A stretch of DNA of 64,000 nt from Liolophura sinensis (GCF_032854445.1 NC_088302.1:12211338-12275337); one strand, 5' to 3'. Shown: positions 49,101 through 62,520, numbered from the stretch's first letter. Numbers and translations: made by a program. The notes: a model not told the origin generated them from the sequence alone.

Positions 49101-52100
49101 TCTACACCACGTACATACTTGATCTGTAATGGCTTTTCTGTCTACACCACATACATACTTGATCTGTAATGGCTTTTCTGTCTACACCACATACATACTT
49201 GATCTGTAATGGCTTTCCTGTCTACACCACATACATACTTGATCTGTAATGGCTTTTCTGTCTACACCACGTACATACTTGATCTGTAATGGCTTTTCTG
49301 TCTACACCACATACATACTTGATCTGTAATGGCTTTTCTGTCTACACCACATACATACTTGATCTGTAATGGCTTTCCTGTCTACACCACATACATACTT
49401 GATCTGTAATGGCTTTTCTGTCTACACCACGTACATACTTGATCTGTAATGGCTTTTCTGTCTACACCACATACATACTTGATCTGTAATGGCTTTTCTG
49501 TCTACACCACGTACATACTTGATCTGTAATGGCTTTTCTGTCTACACCACATACATACTTGATCTGTAATGGCTTTTCTGTCTACACCACGTACATACTT
49601 GATCTGTAATGGCTTTTCTGTCTACACCACATACATACTTGATCTGTAATGGCTTTTCTGTCTACACCACGTACATACTTGTGTCTGTAATGGCTTTTCT
49701 GTCTACACCGCATACATACTTGATCTGTAATGGCTTTCCTGTCTACACCACATACATACTTGTGTCTGTAATGGCTTTTCTGTCTACACCTCGTACATAC
49801 TTGATCTGTAATGGCTTTTCTGTCTACACCACGTACATACTTGATCTGTAATGGCTTTTCTGTCTACACCACATACATACTTGATCTGTAATGGCTTTTC
49901 TGTCTACACCACATACATACTTGATCTGTAATGGCTTTCCTGTCTACACCACATACATACTTGATCTGTAATGGCTTTTCTGTCTACACCACGTACATAC
50001 TTGATCTGTAATGGCTTTTCTGTCTACACCACATACATAGTTGATCTGTAATGGCTTTTCTGTCTACACCACATACATACTTGATCTGTAATGGCTTTTC
50101 TGTCTACACCACATACATACTTGATCTGTAATGGCTTTTCTGTCTACACCACATACATACTTGATCTGTAATGGCTTTTCTGTCTACACCACGTACATAC
50201 TTGATCTGTAATGGCTTTTCTGTCTACACCACATACATACTTGATCTGTAATGGCTTTTCTGTCTACACCACATACATACTTGATCTGTAATGGCTTTTC
50301 TGTCTACACCACGTACATACTTGATCTGTAATGGCTTTTCTGTCTACACCACATACATACTTGTGTCTGTAATGGCTTTTCTGTCTACACCACATACATA
50401 CTTGATCTGTAATGGCTTTTCTGTCTACACCACGTACATACTTGATCTGTAATGGCTTTTCTGTCTACACCACATACATACTTGATCTGTAATGGCTTTT
50501 CTGTCTACACCGCATACATACTTGATCTGTAATGGCTTTTCTGTCTACACCACGTACATACTTGATCTGTAATGGCTTTTCTGTCTACACCACGTACATA
50601 CTTGATCTGTAATGGCTTTTCTGTCTACACCACATACATACTTGATCTGTAATGGCTTTTCTGTCTACACCACATACATACTTGATCTGTAATGGCTTTT
50701 CTGTCTACACCACATACATACTTGATCTGTAATGGCTTTTCTGTCTACACCACGTACATACTTGATCTGTAATGGCTTTTCTGTCTACACCACGTACATA
50801 CTTGATCTGTAATGGCTTTTCTGTCTACACCACATACATACTTGATCTGTAATGGCTTTTCTGTCTACACCACATACATACTTGATCTGTAATGGCTTTT
50901 CTGTCTACACCACATACATACTTGATCTGTAATGGCTTTTCTGTCTACACCGCATACATACTTGATCTGTAATGGCTTTTCTGTCTACACCACGTACATA
51001 CTTGATCTGTAATGGCTTTTCTGTCTACACCACGTACATACTTGATCTGTAATGGCTTTTCTGTCTACACCACGTACATACTTGATCTGTAATGGCTTTC
51101 CTGTCTACACCACGTACATACTTGATCTGTAATGGCTTTTCTGTCTACACCACATACATACTTGATCTGTAATGGCTTTCCTGTCTACACCACATACATA
51201 CTTGATCTGTAATGGCTTTTCTTTCTACACCACATACATACTTGATCTGTAATGGCTTTTCTGTCTACACCACGTACATACTTGATCTGTAATGGCTTTT
51301 CTGTCTACACCACATACATACTTGATCTGTAATGGCTTTTCTGTCTACACCACATACATACTTGATCTGTAATGGCTTTCCTGTCTACACCACATACATA
51401 CTTGATCTGTAATGGCTTTTCTTTCTACACCACATACATACTTGATCTGTAATGGCTTTTCTGTCTACACCACGTACATACTTGATCTGTAATGGCTTTT
51501 CTGTCTACACCACATACATACTTGATCTGTAATGGCTTTTCTGTCTACACCACATACATACTTGATCTGTAATGGCTTTCCTGTCTACACCACATACATA
51601 CTTGATCTGTAATGGCTTTTCTGTCTACACCACGTACATACTTGATCTGTAATGGCTTTTCTGTCTACACCACATACATACTTGATCTGTAATGGCTTTT
51701 CTGTCTACACCACATACATACTTGATCTGTAATGGCTTTCCTGTCTACACCACGTACATACTTGATCTGTAATGGCTTTTCTGTCTACACCACATACATA
51801 CTTGATCTGTAATGGCTTTTCTGTCTACACCACATACATGCTTGATCTGTAATGGCTTTTCTGTCTACACCACATACATACTTGATCTGTAATGGCTTTT
51901 CTGTCTACACCACATACATACTTGATCTGTAATGGCTTTTCTGTCTACACCACATACATACTTGTGTCTGTAATGGCTTTTCTGTCTACACCACATACAT
52001 ACTTGATCTGTAATGGCTTTTCTGTCTACACCACATACATACTTGTGTCTGTAATGGCTTTTCTGTCTACACCACATACATACTTGATCTGTAATGGCTT

Positions 52101-54725
52101 TTCTGTCTACACCACATACATACTTGATCTGTAATGGCTTTTCTGTCTACACCACATACATACTTGATCTGTAATGGCTTTTCTGTCTACACCACATACA
52201 TACTTGATCTGTAATGGCTTTTCTGTCTACACCACATACATACTTGATCTGTAATGGCTTTTCTGTCTACACCACATACATACTTGATCTGTAATGGCTT
52301 TCCTGTCTACACCACATACATACTTGATCTGTAATGGCTTTTCTGTCTACACCACATACATACTTGATCTGTAATGGCTTTCCTGTCTACACCACGTACA
52401 TACTTGATCTGTAATGGCTTTTCTGTCTACACCACATACATACTTGTGTCTGTAATGGCTTTTCTGTCTACACCACATACATACTTGATCTGTAATGGCT
52501 TTTCTGTCTACACCACATACATACTTGTGTCTGTAATGGCTTTTCTGTCTACACCACATACATACTTGATCTGTAATGGCTTTTCTGTCTACACCACATA
52601 CATACTTGATCTGTAATGGCTTTTCTGTCTACACCACATACATACTTGATCTGTAATGGCTTTTCTGTCTACACCACATACATACTTGATCTGTAATGGC
52701 TTTTCTGTCTACACCACATACATACTTGATCTGTAATGGCTTTTCTGTCTACACCACATACATACTTGATCTGTAATGGCTTTCCTGTCTACACCACATA
52801 CATACTTGATCTGTAATGGCTTTTCTGTCTACACCACGTACATACTTGATCTGTAATGGCTTTCCTGTCTACACCACGTACATACTTGATCTGTAATGGC
52901 TTTTCTGTCTACACCACATACATACTTGATCTGTAATGGCTTTCCTGTCTACACCACATACATACTTGATCTGTAATGGCTTTTCTGTCTACACCACATA
53001 CATACTTGATCTGTAATGGCTTTCCTGTCTACACCGCATACATACTTGATCTGTAATGGCTTTTCTGTCTACACCGCATACATACTTGATCTGTAATGGC
53101 TTTTCTGTCTACACCGCATACATACTTGATCTGTAATGGCTTTTCTGTCTACACCGCATACATACTTGATCTGTAATGGCTTTTCTGTCTACACCACATA
53201 CATACTTGATCTGTAATGGCTTTCCTGTCTACACCACATACATACTTGATCTGTAATGGCTTTCCTGTCTACACCACATACATACTTGATCTGTAATGGC
53301 TTTCCTGTCTACACCACATACATACTTGATCTGTAATGGCTTTCCTGTCTACACCACATACATACTTGATCTGTAATGGCTTTTCTGTCTACACCACATA
53401 CATACTTGATCTGTAATGGCTTTCCTGTCTACACCACATACATACTTGATCTGTAATGGCTTTTCTGTCTACACCACATACATACTTGATCTGTAATGGC
53501 TTTTCTGTCTACACCACATACATACTTGATCTGTAATGGCTTTTCTGTCTACACCACATACATACTTGATCTGTAATGGCTTTCCTGTCTACACCACATA
53601 CATACTTGATCTGTAATGGCTTTCCTGTCTACACCACATACATACTTGATCTGTAATGGCTTTTCTGTCTACACCACATACATACTTGATCTGTAATGGC
53701 TTTTCTGTCTACACCACATACATACTTGATCTGTAATGGCTTTTCTGTCTACACCACATACATACTTGATCTGTAATGGCTTTTCTGTCTACACCACATA
53801 CATACTTGATCTGTAATGGCTTTTCTGTCTACACCACATACATACTTGATCTGTAATGGCTTTTCTGTCTACACCACATACATACTTGATCTGTAATGGC
53901 TTTTCTGTCTACACCACGTACATACTTGATCTGTAATGGCTTTTCTGTCTACACCACATACATACTTGATCTGTAATGGCTTTTCTGTCTACACCACATA
54001 CATACTTGATCTGTAATGGCTTTTCTGTCTACACCACATACATACTTGATCTGTAATGGCTTTTCTGTCTACACCACATACATACTTGATCTGTAATGGC
54101 TTTCCTGTCTACACCACATACATACTTGATCTGTAATGGCTTTCCTGTCTACACCACATACATACTTGATCTGTAATGGCTTTTCTGTCTACACCACATA
54201 CACACTTGATCTGTAATGGCTTTCCTGTCTACACCACATACATACTTGATCTGTAATGGCTTTTCTGTCTACACCACATACATACTTGATCTGTAATGGC
54301 TTTTCTGTCTACACCACATACATACTTGATCTGTAATGGCTTTCCTGTCTACACCACATACATACTTGATCTGTAATGGCTTTTCTGTCTACACCACATA
54401 CATACTTGATCTGTAATGGCTTTTCTGTCTACACCACGTACATACTTGATCTGTAATGGCTTTTCTGTCTACACCACATACATACTTGATCTGTAATGGC
54501 TTTTCTGTCTACACCACGTACATACTTGATCTGTAATGGCTTTTCTGTCTACACCACATACATACTTGATCTGTAATGGCTTTTCTGTCTACACCACATA
54601 CATACTTGATCTGTAATGGCTTTTCTGTCTACACCACGTACATACTTGATCTGTAATGGCTTTTCTGTCTACACCACATACATACTTGATCTGTAATGGC
54701 TTTTCTGTCTACACCACATACGTAC
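43110..54725 (+). repeat. 40-bp satellite, about 290 units over 11.6 kb
   Basis: Exact 40-bp period: CTGTAATGGCTTTTCTGTCT + ACACCACATACATACTTGAT. Recurrent variants are TTTCCTGTCT, ACACCGCATA, ACACCACGTA, CTTTCTACACC and a 41-bp form ending CTTGTGTCTG. The left 1 kb is very uniform; from about 45,700 on, variant mixtures define larger duplicated blocks. Short indels cluster at 44,900-45,420 and 46,800-47,170. Since 40 mod 3 is 1, frames rotate through a TAA and only runs with 41-bp units stay open, so the 80-codon frames here are artefacts. Satellite-like function is unknown. Confidence 0.97.
45429..45628. other. assembly gap (200 N) inside the 40-bp satellite
   Basis: Exactly 200 N, a round number typical of a placeholder. 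True gap length and satellite copy number are therefore unknown. Confidence 0.98.
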
Positions 54726-55791
54726 GCATATGTTAATAAAGTTCGGATCTATGCTCATTGACCTCCAATTGGCTCAACTGTGACCTTCACAATTTGTCTG
54801 GTGCAGCTGCTCCTGCATGGTTGTGCGGGGTTGTTTCTTACTTCATCAATTCACCTGATGCTGGGCAAATATAGAATGTTTTTAAAGGCAGTGTTGAACG
54901 CAGATAGAAAATAATTAGAAATAACTATTTACATGTATTGTGCATTGTACCTCACAGAGATGACTGATTGATTTGAACTTGAAAAAACTTATATTTTCAG
55001 TCAGAAGGCTTCAAAATAAGATGTTTTGATAATTTCCCAATTTGTCATGATATTGTAGGTATAAAATATGAAGAATTGTAGACGAAGAAAGCCACAAAAT
55101 GAATGATTTCAGCAGAACTGAAAATATGTGGTTACATTTATATTGTTTTGTCTTTTTTAAGGGATACAGAATTAATTCTGATTGTCTGGTGTGAGAGATA
55201 GGCATGTCCAGGGTATGCCTTGCTTAAGTTGAATTTTAGGTATGGCAGATTTAATCAAGCGTGACCAAGGCTGCAGTGTTTAACCCAGGATACTTTATCT
55301 CTACTGCCAGCCAATCAGCATTGATTCTGTATCCCTTTAAGTCACTCGTTACAATTTACAATGTGATAAATAAGGAATCAAAAACTGTCTTTAAAAAATT
55401 CAGGTTATATAATGTCAGCTTGTTGTTAGCTGGACAAATGTGAGATGCTGTACAATGCATGGTAGAGTATCTGAGAGTCCCTTAATGAAATACCGTATCA
55501 TGGTCAAGTTAATGTGGAAGGGGAAATATTAAAAGAAGCAGCATCGCACAAAGAGTCAACATCATTCTTGATTTCAGGACACATGTTAAATATATGAAGG
55601 TAAAAGACATGATGTACAAAATTTGGCTAAAAGACAAAACAACTGACCAATCAGCCGACAGAGTGACTTGCAGCTGCTGAAAAGAGACGTGATAAGTCAG
55701 AGACATCTTATTTTCTAATGGGGTTATAGATGTGACTGTTATGTTTGATGATCAACATCTGCTATTAACCCTGTATTTCTCTTAAAGTTAT
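54726..55791. other. unique stretch, nothing recognised
   Basis: AT-rich; overlapping short frames on both strands lack motifs. Confidence 0.5.
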
Positions 55792-55960
55792 GTAAAATGC
55801 ACTTTTCAGAAGGCCTTAAAGCATACATTTAATGCCAACGCTTAAGTTTTTCGGATAAAAGACCAATCAAGCACTGCATAGAAAATTCCTCACAGGGTGG
55901 ATTAAGTTGTCAGAATCAAGAAATATGTGTAACTTGAAAAATGCTAAACTTCAGGAGAAG
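55792..55960 (+). repeat. dispersed repeat X, copy 1
   Basis: Shares ordered blocks with 62148-62330: TAAAATGCACTTTTCAGAAG, AAGGCCTT, GTCAGAATCAAGAAATATGTG and ATGCTAAACTTCAGGAGAA against their diverged counterparts. Ends and class are not clear. Confidence 0.5.
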
Positions 55961-56754
55961 TACAGTGAATAGTTGATGAAATAACAATTGTTAACTCGCT
56001 GCTGGAGACATCAGTTTTATTTTATCTGTGGATGAGAGGTATTGCTCTGTAAGTTATGGTCTGCATGTGCAAGTTTTGGAGGTGACATATCAGCTGTTGA
56101 AAAACTGTTGATGGTTGAGATAGCGGCGTGTCCACAGTTAATGGAGGCGTTTAATACCCTACACACGTCCATGTGTCATATTACATGTACACGGATGTTA
56201 AATTGTGCTCTGATGTCACTTCAGAACCGACTAAAAAACAAAGCAGCCATTGTCTAGTTCTGATTGTAAACATGACGCTTTTTCTGCAGTTGACAAATGA
56301 AGTGCATCACGTAAATTCACGTAATCATGAAGTGGCGAGCATGAAATCTTTTGCCCCTATATATAGTGAGGACTGCTTAAGAATTTTCACTGTTTTTTCA
56401 TATCTTGGTTAAGAAGTTTTTCTAATTAAGATTTGTTTTTTTTTTACTTTAGTGGTTTTCCTGTTTACTAAGATCCAATCTAGGGGATACATGCGTTATG
56501 GTTAATTCCTCTACATTGCAGATTGACTGAATTAAGGTACGCCAACTAAAATGACGTAACAGACAAGCAAAATGGCAAAAAATGTCACAGGAATGTACAT
56601 CATAATGCAGAGAGGAAACGTTAATAAAGATTTTGAACCGTTCTTCCAAATGTATTCCAGCTTAATGTTTTGTGTATTTAATTCATATTGATCTGTAAAG
56701 AAAGGGTACATAGCATAATTCTCTGTGCTACATGTCATGGATAGCCTGTACTGA
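55961..56754. other. unique stretch, nothing recognised
   Basis: A 71-codon plus frame at 56042-56257 has no recognisable motif or splice context. Confidence 0.45.
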
Positions 56755-56992
56755 ATCTGTGGCCGAGGGGGTTAGCATGCCAGCACTGCCCAATGACCCA
56801 GGAGCCTCTCTCCTAGCTCAAGTCTAGCTAATGCTGGCTTCCTCCCCGGCGCCGTAGATGGGAAGGTCTGATAGCAACCTGTGGATGGTTGTGGGTTTAA
56901 CTCGGTTTCCTCCCACCATAATGCTGGCCGCTGTCATATAAGGGAAATATTCTTGAGTATGGCATAAAACAACAAATGAATAAATAAATTTA
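56755..56992 (+). mobile_element. SINE family 1, near full length
   Basis: Head CTGTGGCCGAGGGGGTTAGC, CCAATGACCCAGGAGCC, GGGAAGGTCTGATAGC, CTGTGGATGGTTGTGGG, CTCCCACCATAATGCTGGCC, GGAAATATTCTTGAGTATGG. Possible 6-bp TSD TACTGA. Confidence 0.88.
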
Positions 56993-57327
56993 TACTGAGT
57001 GTAATATGTGATTCAGTTTGATCTGACCTCACTGTTTGATGGCAATATTCAACTGACAGCGCTTCCCTTGTACCAAAATTGCCTTGCATCTCTGTCCATC
57101 ATGCTGTTATAAGCTCATCAGAAAGTGAACTGCCCATGAGATTGGTTGTCATCACTGGGCACTCCATGCAGCTACAGAAAGCCTCTGGTAATGAATTCAC
57201 TAGGAACTGGTTTTGAACTTCAAACCTCTCAGGCTAAGTGAACAGCATATAGAACTTATATTTTGCATCTCATTTAATTTGCCTGACAGCATGAATCCTT
57301 TGCACAGTTATTTTGTAAATGGGTACC

Positions 57328-57386
<59 letters not shown>

Positions 57387-59930
57387 ATGTAGATATATAT
57401 TAGAGCTAGTTGGACTATTGAGAACTATTGCATCATTTCTATGGCTATCAGTGTAATATACCATAGTGGACAATGTACATGTATATGTCGGTATGTATGT
57501 GTATGTACAGGAATCTTTTGGCTGAAGTGAGTTGTACATATAACCACAATCATTTACACGTAATAATGTGTGGTTGACAGATTCTGCTACATATGTTGTC
57601 TGTAAACCCAGCAACGTTATCTACGCTGTATGCTTAACACAAAAATAAAATCACCATTTCATTGCTGAGGGGGACAGGTTATGTAATCTGGCATTTCAGC
57701 CTATCTTTCTACAAGCAGACGTTTGTAATACCGGATCGAGGCCTGGGCTGAAAAAAGAGAGTTCGTGAAGCCAGTACTGACAACTACTACATCAATTGAC
57801 TGATTATGGTGGTAATTTGAAACCCAGCTTCCTGTTGTGCTGCTATACTTGTGTGTGAAGCCATAAGCCACAGAGTCCATAAAGATAATTGTGGTAATAA
57901 ACCGTTCAGCCACCAGACGAACTCCAATTGAAAACGAATTCAGCAGCTGAGGTAATATTTATTCCGTAACTAAAAGCCCTTTTTTCAAACAATCGACCTT
58001 GACAGTCAAAACTCTGCTGACTTTTTGACTCCATGTCAGTCACGTGAAGTGCAGCCATATTGTTGTACTGAAGCAGCCCATGTAGATATTAAAATCGTTT
58101 CTTTTTAAGAAGCTTCGTTTGAAGTTCTATTTTCAGTTATATACCTCATAAAGTTTATGTTGGTGAATTGAAATGAGAGTTCGTAGTATTAGTTTTTGTT
58201 TTTAGAATCTTTTGAAGCCAGAACTATAAAATAAATTTTTTAAGGTTTCCACATGTTTATTGTTTGAACTTTTTAACCTTGTAGAAATTTAGAAGTTTGG
58301 ACGTTTAAAATTAATTGTTTTCTGTTTTTTTTAGTTGTGTTTTTATTGTTGTGCTAACGAGCAAAACATTTATTTTGCTGAAAATAAGAAATGTTTATCG
58401 TAACCTATGTACATGCAACAAAACAATTCCTGACTTTCTGCCCTTAATTAAGTCAAAGGTCAAAGTAATCATGACGATAAATAACCAGGGATGTCAAATT
58501 TATGACTATTTATCATGTATAGACTTAAATTAATGAGAAAACAGTGTTGCGGGTTCTTCACAATTCTTTGCAGTCTGCGTTGTAAAAACTTACATGTAGG
58601 CCTACATTTAAATTTGCCCTTGCTTCTGTTTGATTTATTGCATTCAGATCGTTCATAGCGCGTCTGTCTATCTTGAACAATCGGCTGGTTTTCAGCTCGA
58701 CTTGACAGCTGATTGTATCAAGCGCCCTTATGGGTGGGGTGATGGGCACACTTGGCTGCCCATGGGCGCCAGCCATTGAAAGGACAACCTGCAAAGCGAG
58801 TCTTCATTTAGTGTTATCCAGTTCAAACAGGCACTTATTTCTTCTTTTTGTTGACTTGTGTTCATGATTGTGAATAAATGTAATCAGTTTTTTAATGTTG
58901 AAAAAAATTATATTTGTAGTAAGTACATGTACATACAAAAACCATTTACGGTCTGTTGAAAACATTTGAAAATGTTTGGCGAAGAATTTCAGGTGAAGTG
59001 TTGTGGCTCCTATTTCAAGCCATTTGAAAACATGTACATGTATACACTTGTACCTATTCATTTATTATGATGACATGTTTTTTTTGTGGGGGGGGGGGGG
59101 GGGGGGATGTCCATAGCAGCACTTATATACTTTTTTCTTACTTGTATGTCAAAGGGGATATATTTCACTTGCATCTTAAATTTACCCTCGAAAGTGTGTA
59201 TGTGAAAATTTCAAAGGAAACGTATACATGGGTGTTGCCTTAAATGTTCAGGAGTAACCTCCTTGCTTTTATTACTCAATAAAGTATAAATTTCACATTC
59301 TCATATTTAATGTACTATATACATGTGTGTAACATATGGCTATTAAATGAACCTTAGTTTCTTTGTAAAGCAACATAGATATTATATATATATATATATA
59401 TAACATAAATGACATAGATTATACATTCATTCTCTGTTCTGATTAAATTCTTTACTTCATTTGGTGTTTGACATACACCTGTTTCGTTTATTTTCAAAAA
59501 TGTAAATAATAAATGTTACTGAACAAACTATTTCTATTGGTCCTTGTGCAAACCAAGTCACTATTAAGTGAGAAATGACTGAAGACAAATTTTGAAATTT
59601 GTCCCTTTTAAGAACACATTCTTCAGTTCTTGTTTTTTTTTGGCATTAGCATACCACAAAATTAATCTGGTTTTACCTTGTATACTAACATGCTTGATGT
59701 GGCTGTTTAGATTGACCAGTGTGACCAGTGTCCATCCTGCACTTAAGGTTGCCAAAATAACAGGTTAGAGTATTAGATAGATGAACTTTTAATTGGCCTT
59801 TAATGCACACAAAGTTGCTCTGGCAGGTCAAACTGGTTGAATTGGATGACTTGGGAACCCCAGTAGCTTTAATAAGCTCGGTATTTGTCTGACTTACGGG
59901 TGTAATGTGTATATCCTGTTTGATTTATCT

Positions 59931-59974
<44 letters not shown>

Positions 59975-60444
59975 TGTACTTCATATATAACTAAGAACAA
60001 ACATTGCTTTATAAAGTCTAATGGAAATACATATTTTTTTCACATGCTTGCACTGACTTTTGCTTAGCTTTGATAGTTTGGGCCACCATTGGTGTCTTAA
60101 GAGTACCTAGGTAATGATTTGACCTGACACAAAAAGCATTTTGGAAAGAAATTGGTACATAAGGATGTTAAAACTAGTCCAAAAAAAAAGAGAAAAAAAA
60201 AGTGAAAAAGAAAAATAAGTCACGATAATCATGATTGTGTAAATGTTTAATGCGAGACAGAGCCATGCAGTTTATTCATGGTTTGTGAGTTGAAAACACC
60301 AAAATTTCTCCCCTACTTCCTCTGAAGCTGTAAATGAAAATTTTGTCTATGCGATATGATTGGTTGTGAAATTACACCATTCTGTTGAGCAAACACCTGT
60401 CTGATGGATTTACCTGATCAAATGACAGCTGTCAACTTTTGACC
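56993..60444. other. unique AT-rich stretch with microsatellites; no gene recognised
   Basis: (AT)n at 57331-57380, a G19 run at 59088-59106, and (AT)n near 59384-59402 and 59933-59966. Frames at 57701-57913 and 58558-58794 (minus) were inspected; no motif or splice structure supports them. Confidence 0.5.
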
Positions 60445-60572
60445 TCAGATTGTTATCACACCTGGCGCTTGTTTCTGGCGACAGGTAAATCTAACGACTT
60501 TGAACATTAATTATAACAGGTTGAAGATGCCTACTGTTATGAGTCATGTTGATGTAATTCAACATAATTCAT
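60445..60572 (+). repeat. 128-bp duplicated segment, copy 1
   Basis: 127 of 128 bases match 61381-61508 (one A/G difference within CTGGCGACAGG). Direct orientation, 936 bp apart. Confidence 0.95.
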
Positions 60573-61216
60573 GTGTTTAAATTCATGACTTATTGAATTG
60601 TCCAGTAAACCTGAATTGAAGCAAACAGCCAAATTTTTCATTTTGAAGGAAAGAATATGTCCACAGATGCTTCTGTAGGTATAAGTAGAGCATGGATAGG
60701 TAAATTAAGATATGACTGAGGATATACCAAATGACCCCTTTGACACATCATGCCCTAAGGACTCTGTCGACGGTTTGTTCATTCGGGTAGCCTCTTGCAT
60801 GTAAATTATCTAAAAATTTTGTAACATTTTTTTGGCTATTGTGTTTTTTTTTAGTCATTTAATTTGCCTTTTGTTGCTTAAGGTAAATAATTTAAAATTT
60901 ACTTCTCTCTCCCCGCACCCCACCCCTCAAAAGTGGCTTTTAAGTTTTTAGAGGCAAATAAATATGTTTGTTTTTGTTCTCCAAGAATAATGTAAGCTGG
61001 GTATAATGTCTGGTATCTGGTGTGACATTTCAGTGATGCAGCATTGTATATATAAAACAACAACAAGATTTTTGGAAAACTTTCACTCAGGACATTTTAA
61101 TCTAAGACAGGACTAAGTCATACCAGGAGAATTCAATTAATGATCTTTTAATGTACATTTACAGTACTTGTATGTCGTCATGAAGAAAGCTTTCAATCAG
61201 AACAGTGGGTTTCACC

Positions 61217-61299
61217 CAGGCTTCCAGGCCCAGTTTCCTCCCACCATAATGCTGGCTGCCATCATACAAGAGAAATATTCTTGAGTATGTAATGCAAAA
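61217..61299 (+). mobile_element. SINE family 1, 3' fragment
   Basis: CTCCCACCATAATGCTGGC, GAGAAATATTCTTGAGTATG; the tail is interrupted and runs into the duplicated segment at 61300. Confidence 0.75.
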
Positions 61300-61372
61300 C
61301 AAAACAGCAAAATCAAAGACAAGTGTATATTTCACCTAATAAACCTTTGGATGCCTGTTTACAGTATTATGT
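61300..61372 (+). repeat. 73-bp duplicated segment, copy 1
   Basis: Begins CAAAACAGCAAAATCAAAGA and ends near ACAGTATTATGTG; recurs at 61521-61592 with three or four differences. Confidence 0.9.
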
Positions 61373-61380
61373 GATTGTTA

Positions 61381-61508
61381 TCAGATTGTTATCACACCTG
61401 GCGCTTGTTTCTGGCGGCAGGTAAATCTAACGACTTTGAACATTAATTATAACAGGTTGAAGATGCCTACTGTTATGAGTCATGTTGATGTAATTCAACA
61501 TAATTCAT
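61381..61508 (+). repeat. 128-bp duplicated segment, copy 2
   Basis: Near-identical to 60445-60572; sits between the two copies of the 73-bp segment. Confidence 0.95.
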
Positions 61509-61520
61509 CAAACAATCAAA

Positions 61521-61592
61521 CAAAACAGCAAAATCAAAGACAGTGTATATTTCACCTAATAAACCTTTGGATGCCTGTTTACAGCATTATAT
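61521..61592 (+). repeat. 73-bp duplicated segment, copy 2
   Basis: Second copy of 61300-61372, 221 bp downstream. Confidence 0.9.
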
Positions 61593-62147
61593 GGGCCTTT
61601 GAAAGTAAAACAGGAAAATACTAGTACTGTTCGATAATTTTTTTTCCCTTCAATCTGAAAGACATGTATAGTCACAGAAACCAGACATATTCATGGCAGG
61701 AAACAGAGTTTTCAGAAGCGATAATTTGGGATGGGGGGGGGGGGGAGTCGGTGGAGACATGGAAGATCCTCTGGAATAATAAAATGAAAAATACTTTCAA
61801 TTTAGTGTTGAAACTTCCGAGGCATGCATGCATAAACAAAGTCATTTAACTGTCTGAGTGAAATGTTGCTTATCAAATTTTGGGACAAAAAAATTGTTTG
61901 AATAATTCAGAACATGTGGGTTATACTTAAATGTACAGTTTATCAACAATTATTTTGTTTGTAAAATGTCATTGGTGTAAAAGTTTTCCACAGTTCTCCA
62001 AAACATGGAGAGAAACGTAAATAGATGGGTGACAGATGTTGGAGCAATTCTAAGAATGAGAAATGCACTGTTGTTGGAGACAGTGTCATTGCAGTTACTG
62101 GGTTGAAGGGTTTGTATATACTGTATGTATTTCACTTAAAGTTTGAT

Positions 62148-62330
62148 ACGTAAAAATGCACTTTCAGAATCACAGAAAGGCCTTGAAATGGTGCCCTTGT
62201 TGTCATCATGTGAATTTTTATGATAAGAAATCAATCAAACTTCTAAAAAAAAGATCCATAACTGACCATTCATTCAGAATCACGCAAAATGTGTCACGTG
62301 CAAAAAGCTCAACTTTAGGTGAAATATGGC
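62148..62330 (+). repeat. dispersed repeat X, copy 2
   Basis: Blocks GTAAAAATGCACTTTCAGAA, AAAGGCCTTG, TTCAGAATCACGCAAAATG and GCTCAACTTTAGGTGAA parallel those of 55792-55960 in the same order and orientation. Confidence 0.5.
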
Positions 62331-62394
62331 AGTTCTGCCTCTAAATGACGTTGTGATGTGTAACACATTTTTGTGCGACTGGCAATGCTCACAG

Positions 62395-62479
62395 GAAATA
62401 CCATCGATCTCGGATTAAATACTGAAAAAGTGATCGTTTCTATCGAATATGCATTTGGGGCTCCATTAAGCAACATAAG
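62395..62479 (+). CDS. candidate internal exon of an unidentified gene
   Basis: 85 bp between an acceptor (CAATGCTCACAG, AG at 62393-62394) and a perfect donor (AAG|GTAAGTATT at 62480). One frame is open throughout and encodes NTIDLGLNTEKVIVSIEYAF then GAPLSNI, with alternating hydrophobics as in a beta-strand protein; the other two frames stop. It enters in phase 1 and leaves in phase 2. A following strong acceptor at 63050 would end the frame after three codons. It does not match the phase-0 exit of the 26130 exon, so at least one intervening exon would be needed if they belong together. Not recognised; chance is a serious alternative. Confidence 0.28.
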
Positions 62480-62520
62480 GTAAGTATTAGTCAGCACCCT
62501 TAAAGATCATTTCTCACTGG

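Noticed and set aside
45997-52616. Identical 80-residue open frames in the 40-bp satellite
   Set aside because: They exist only where 41-bp units shift the rotating frame past TAA; identity reflects block duplication, not protein selection.
43110-54725. CRISPR-like regularity of short repeats
   Set aside because: Units are contiguous 40-bp copies with no unique spacers, and the rest of the window is eukaryotic.
57331-57380. AT-rich palindrome as a regulatory site
   Set aside because: Simple (AT)n microsatellite, as at 25296, 59384 and 59933.
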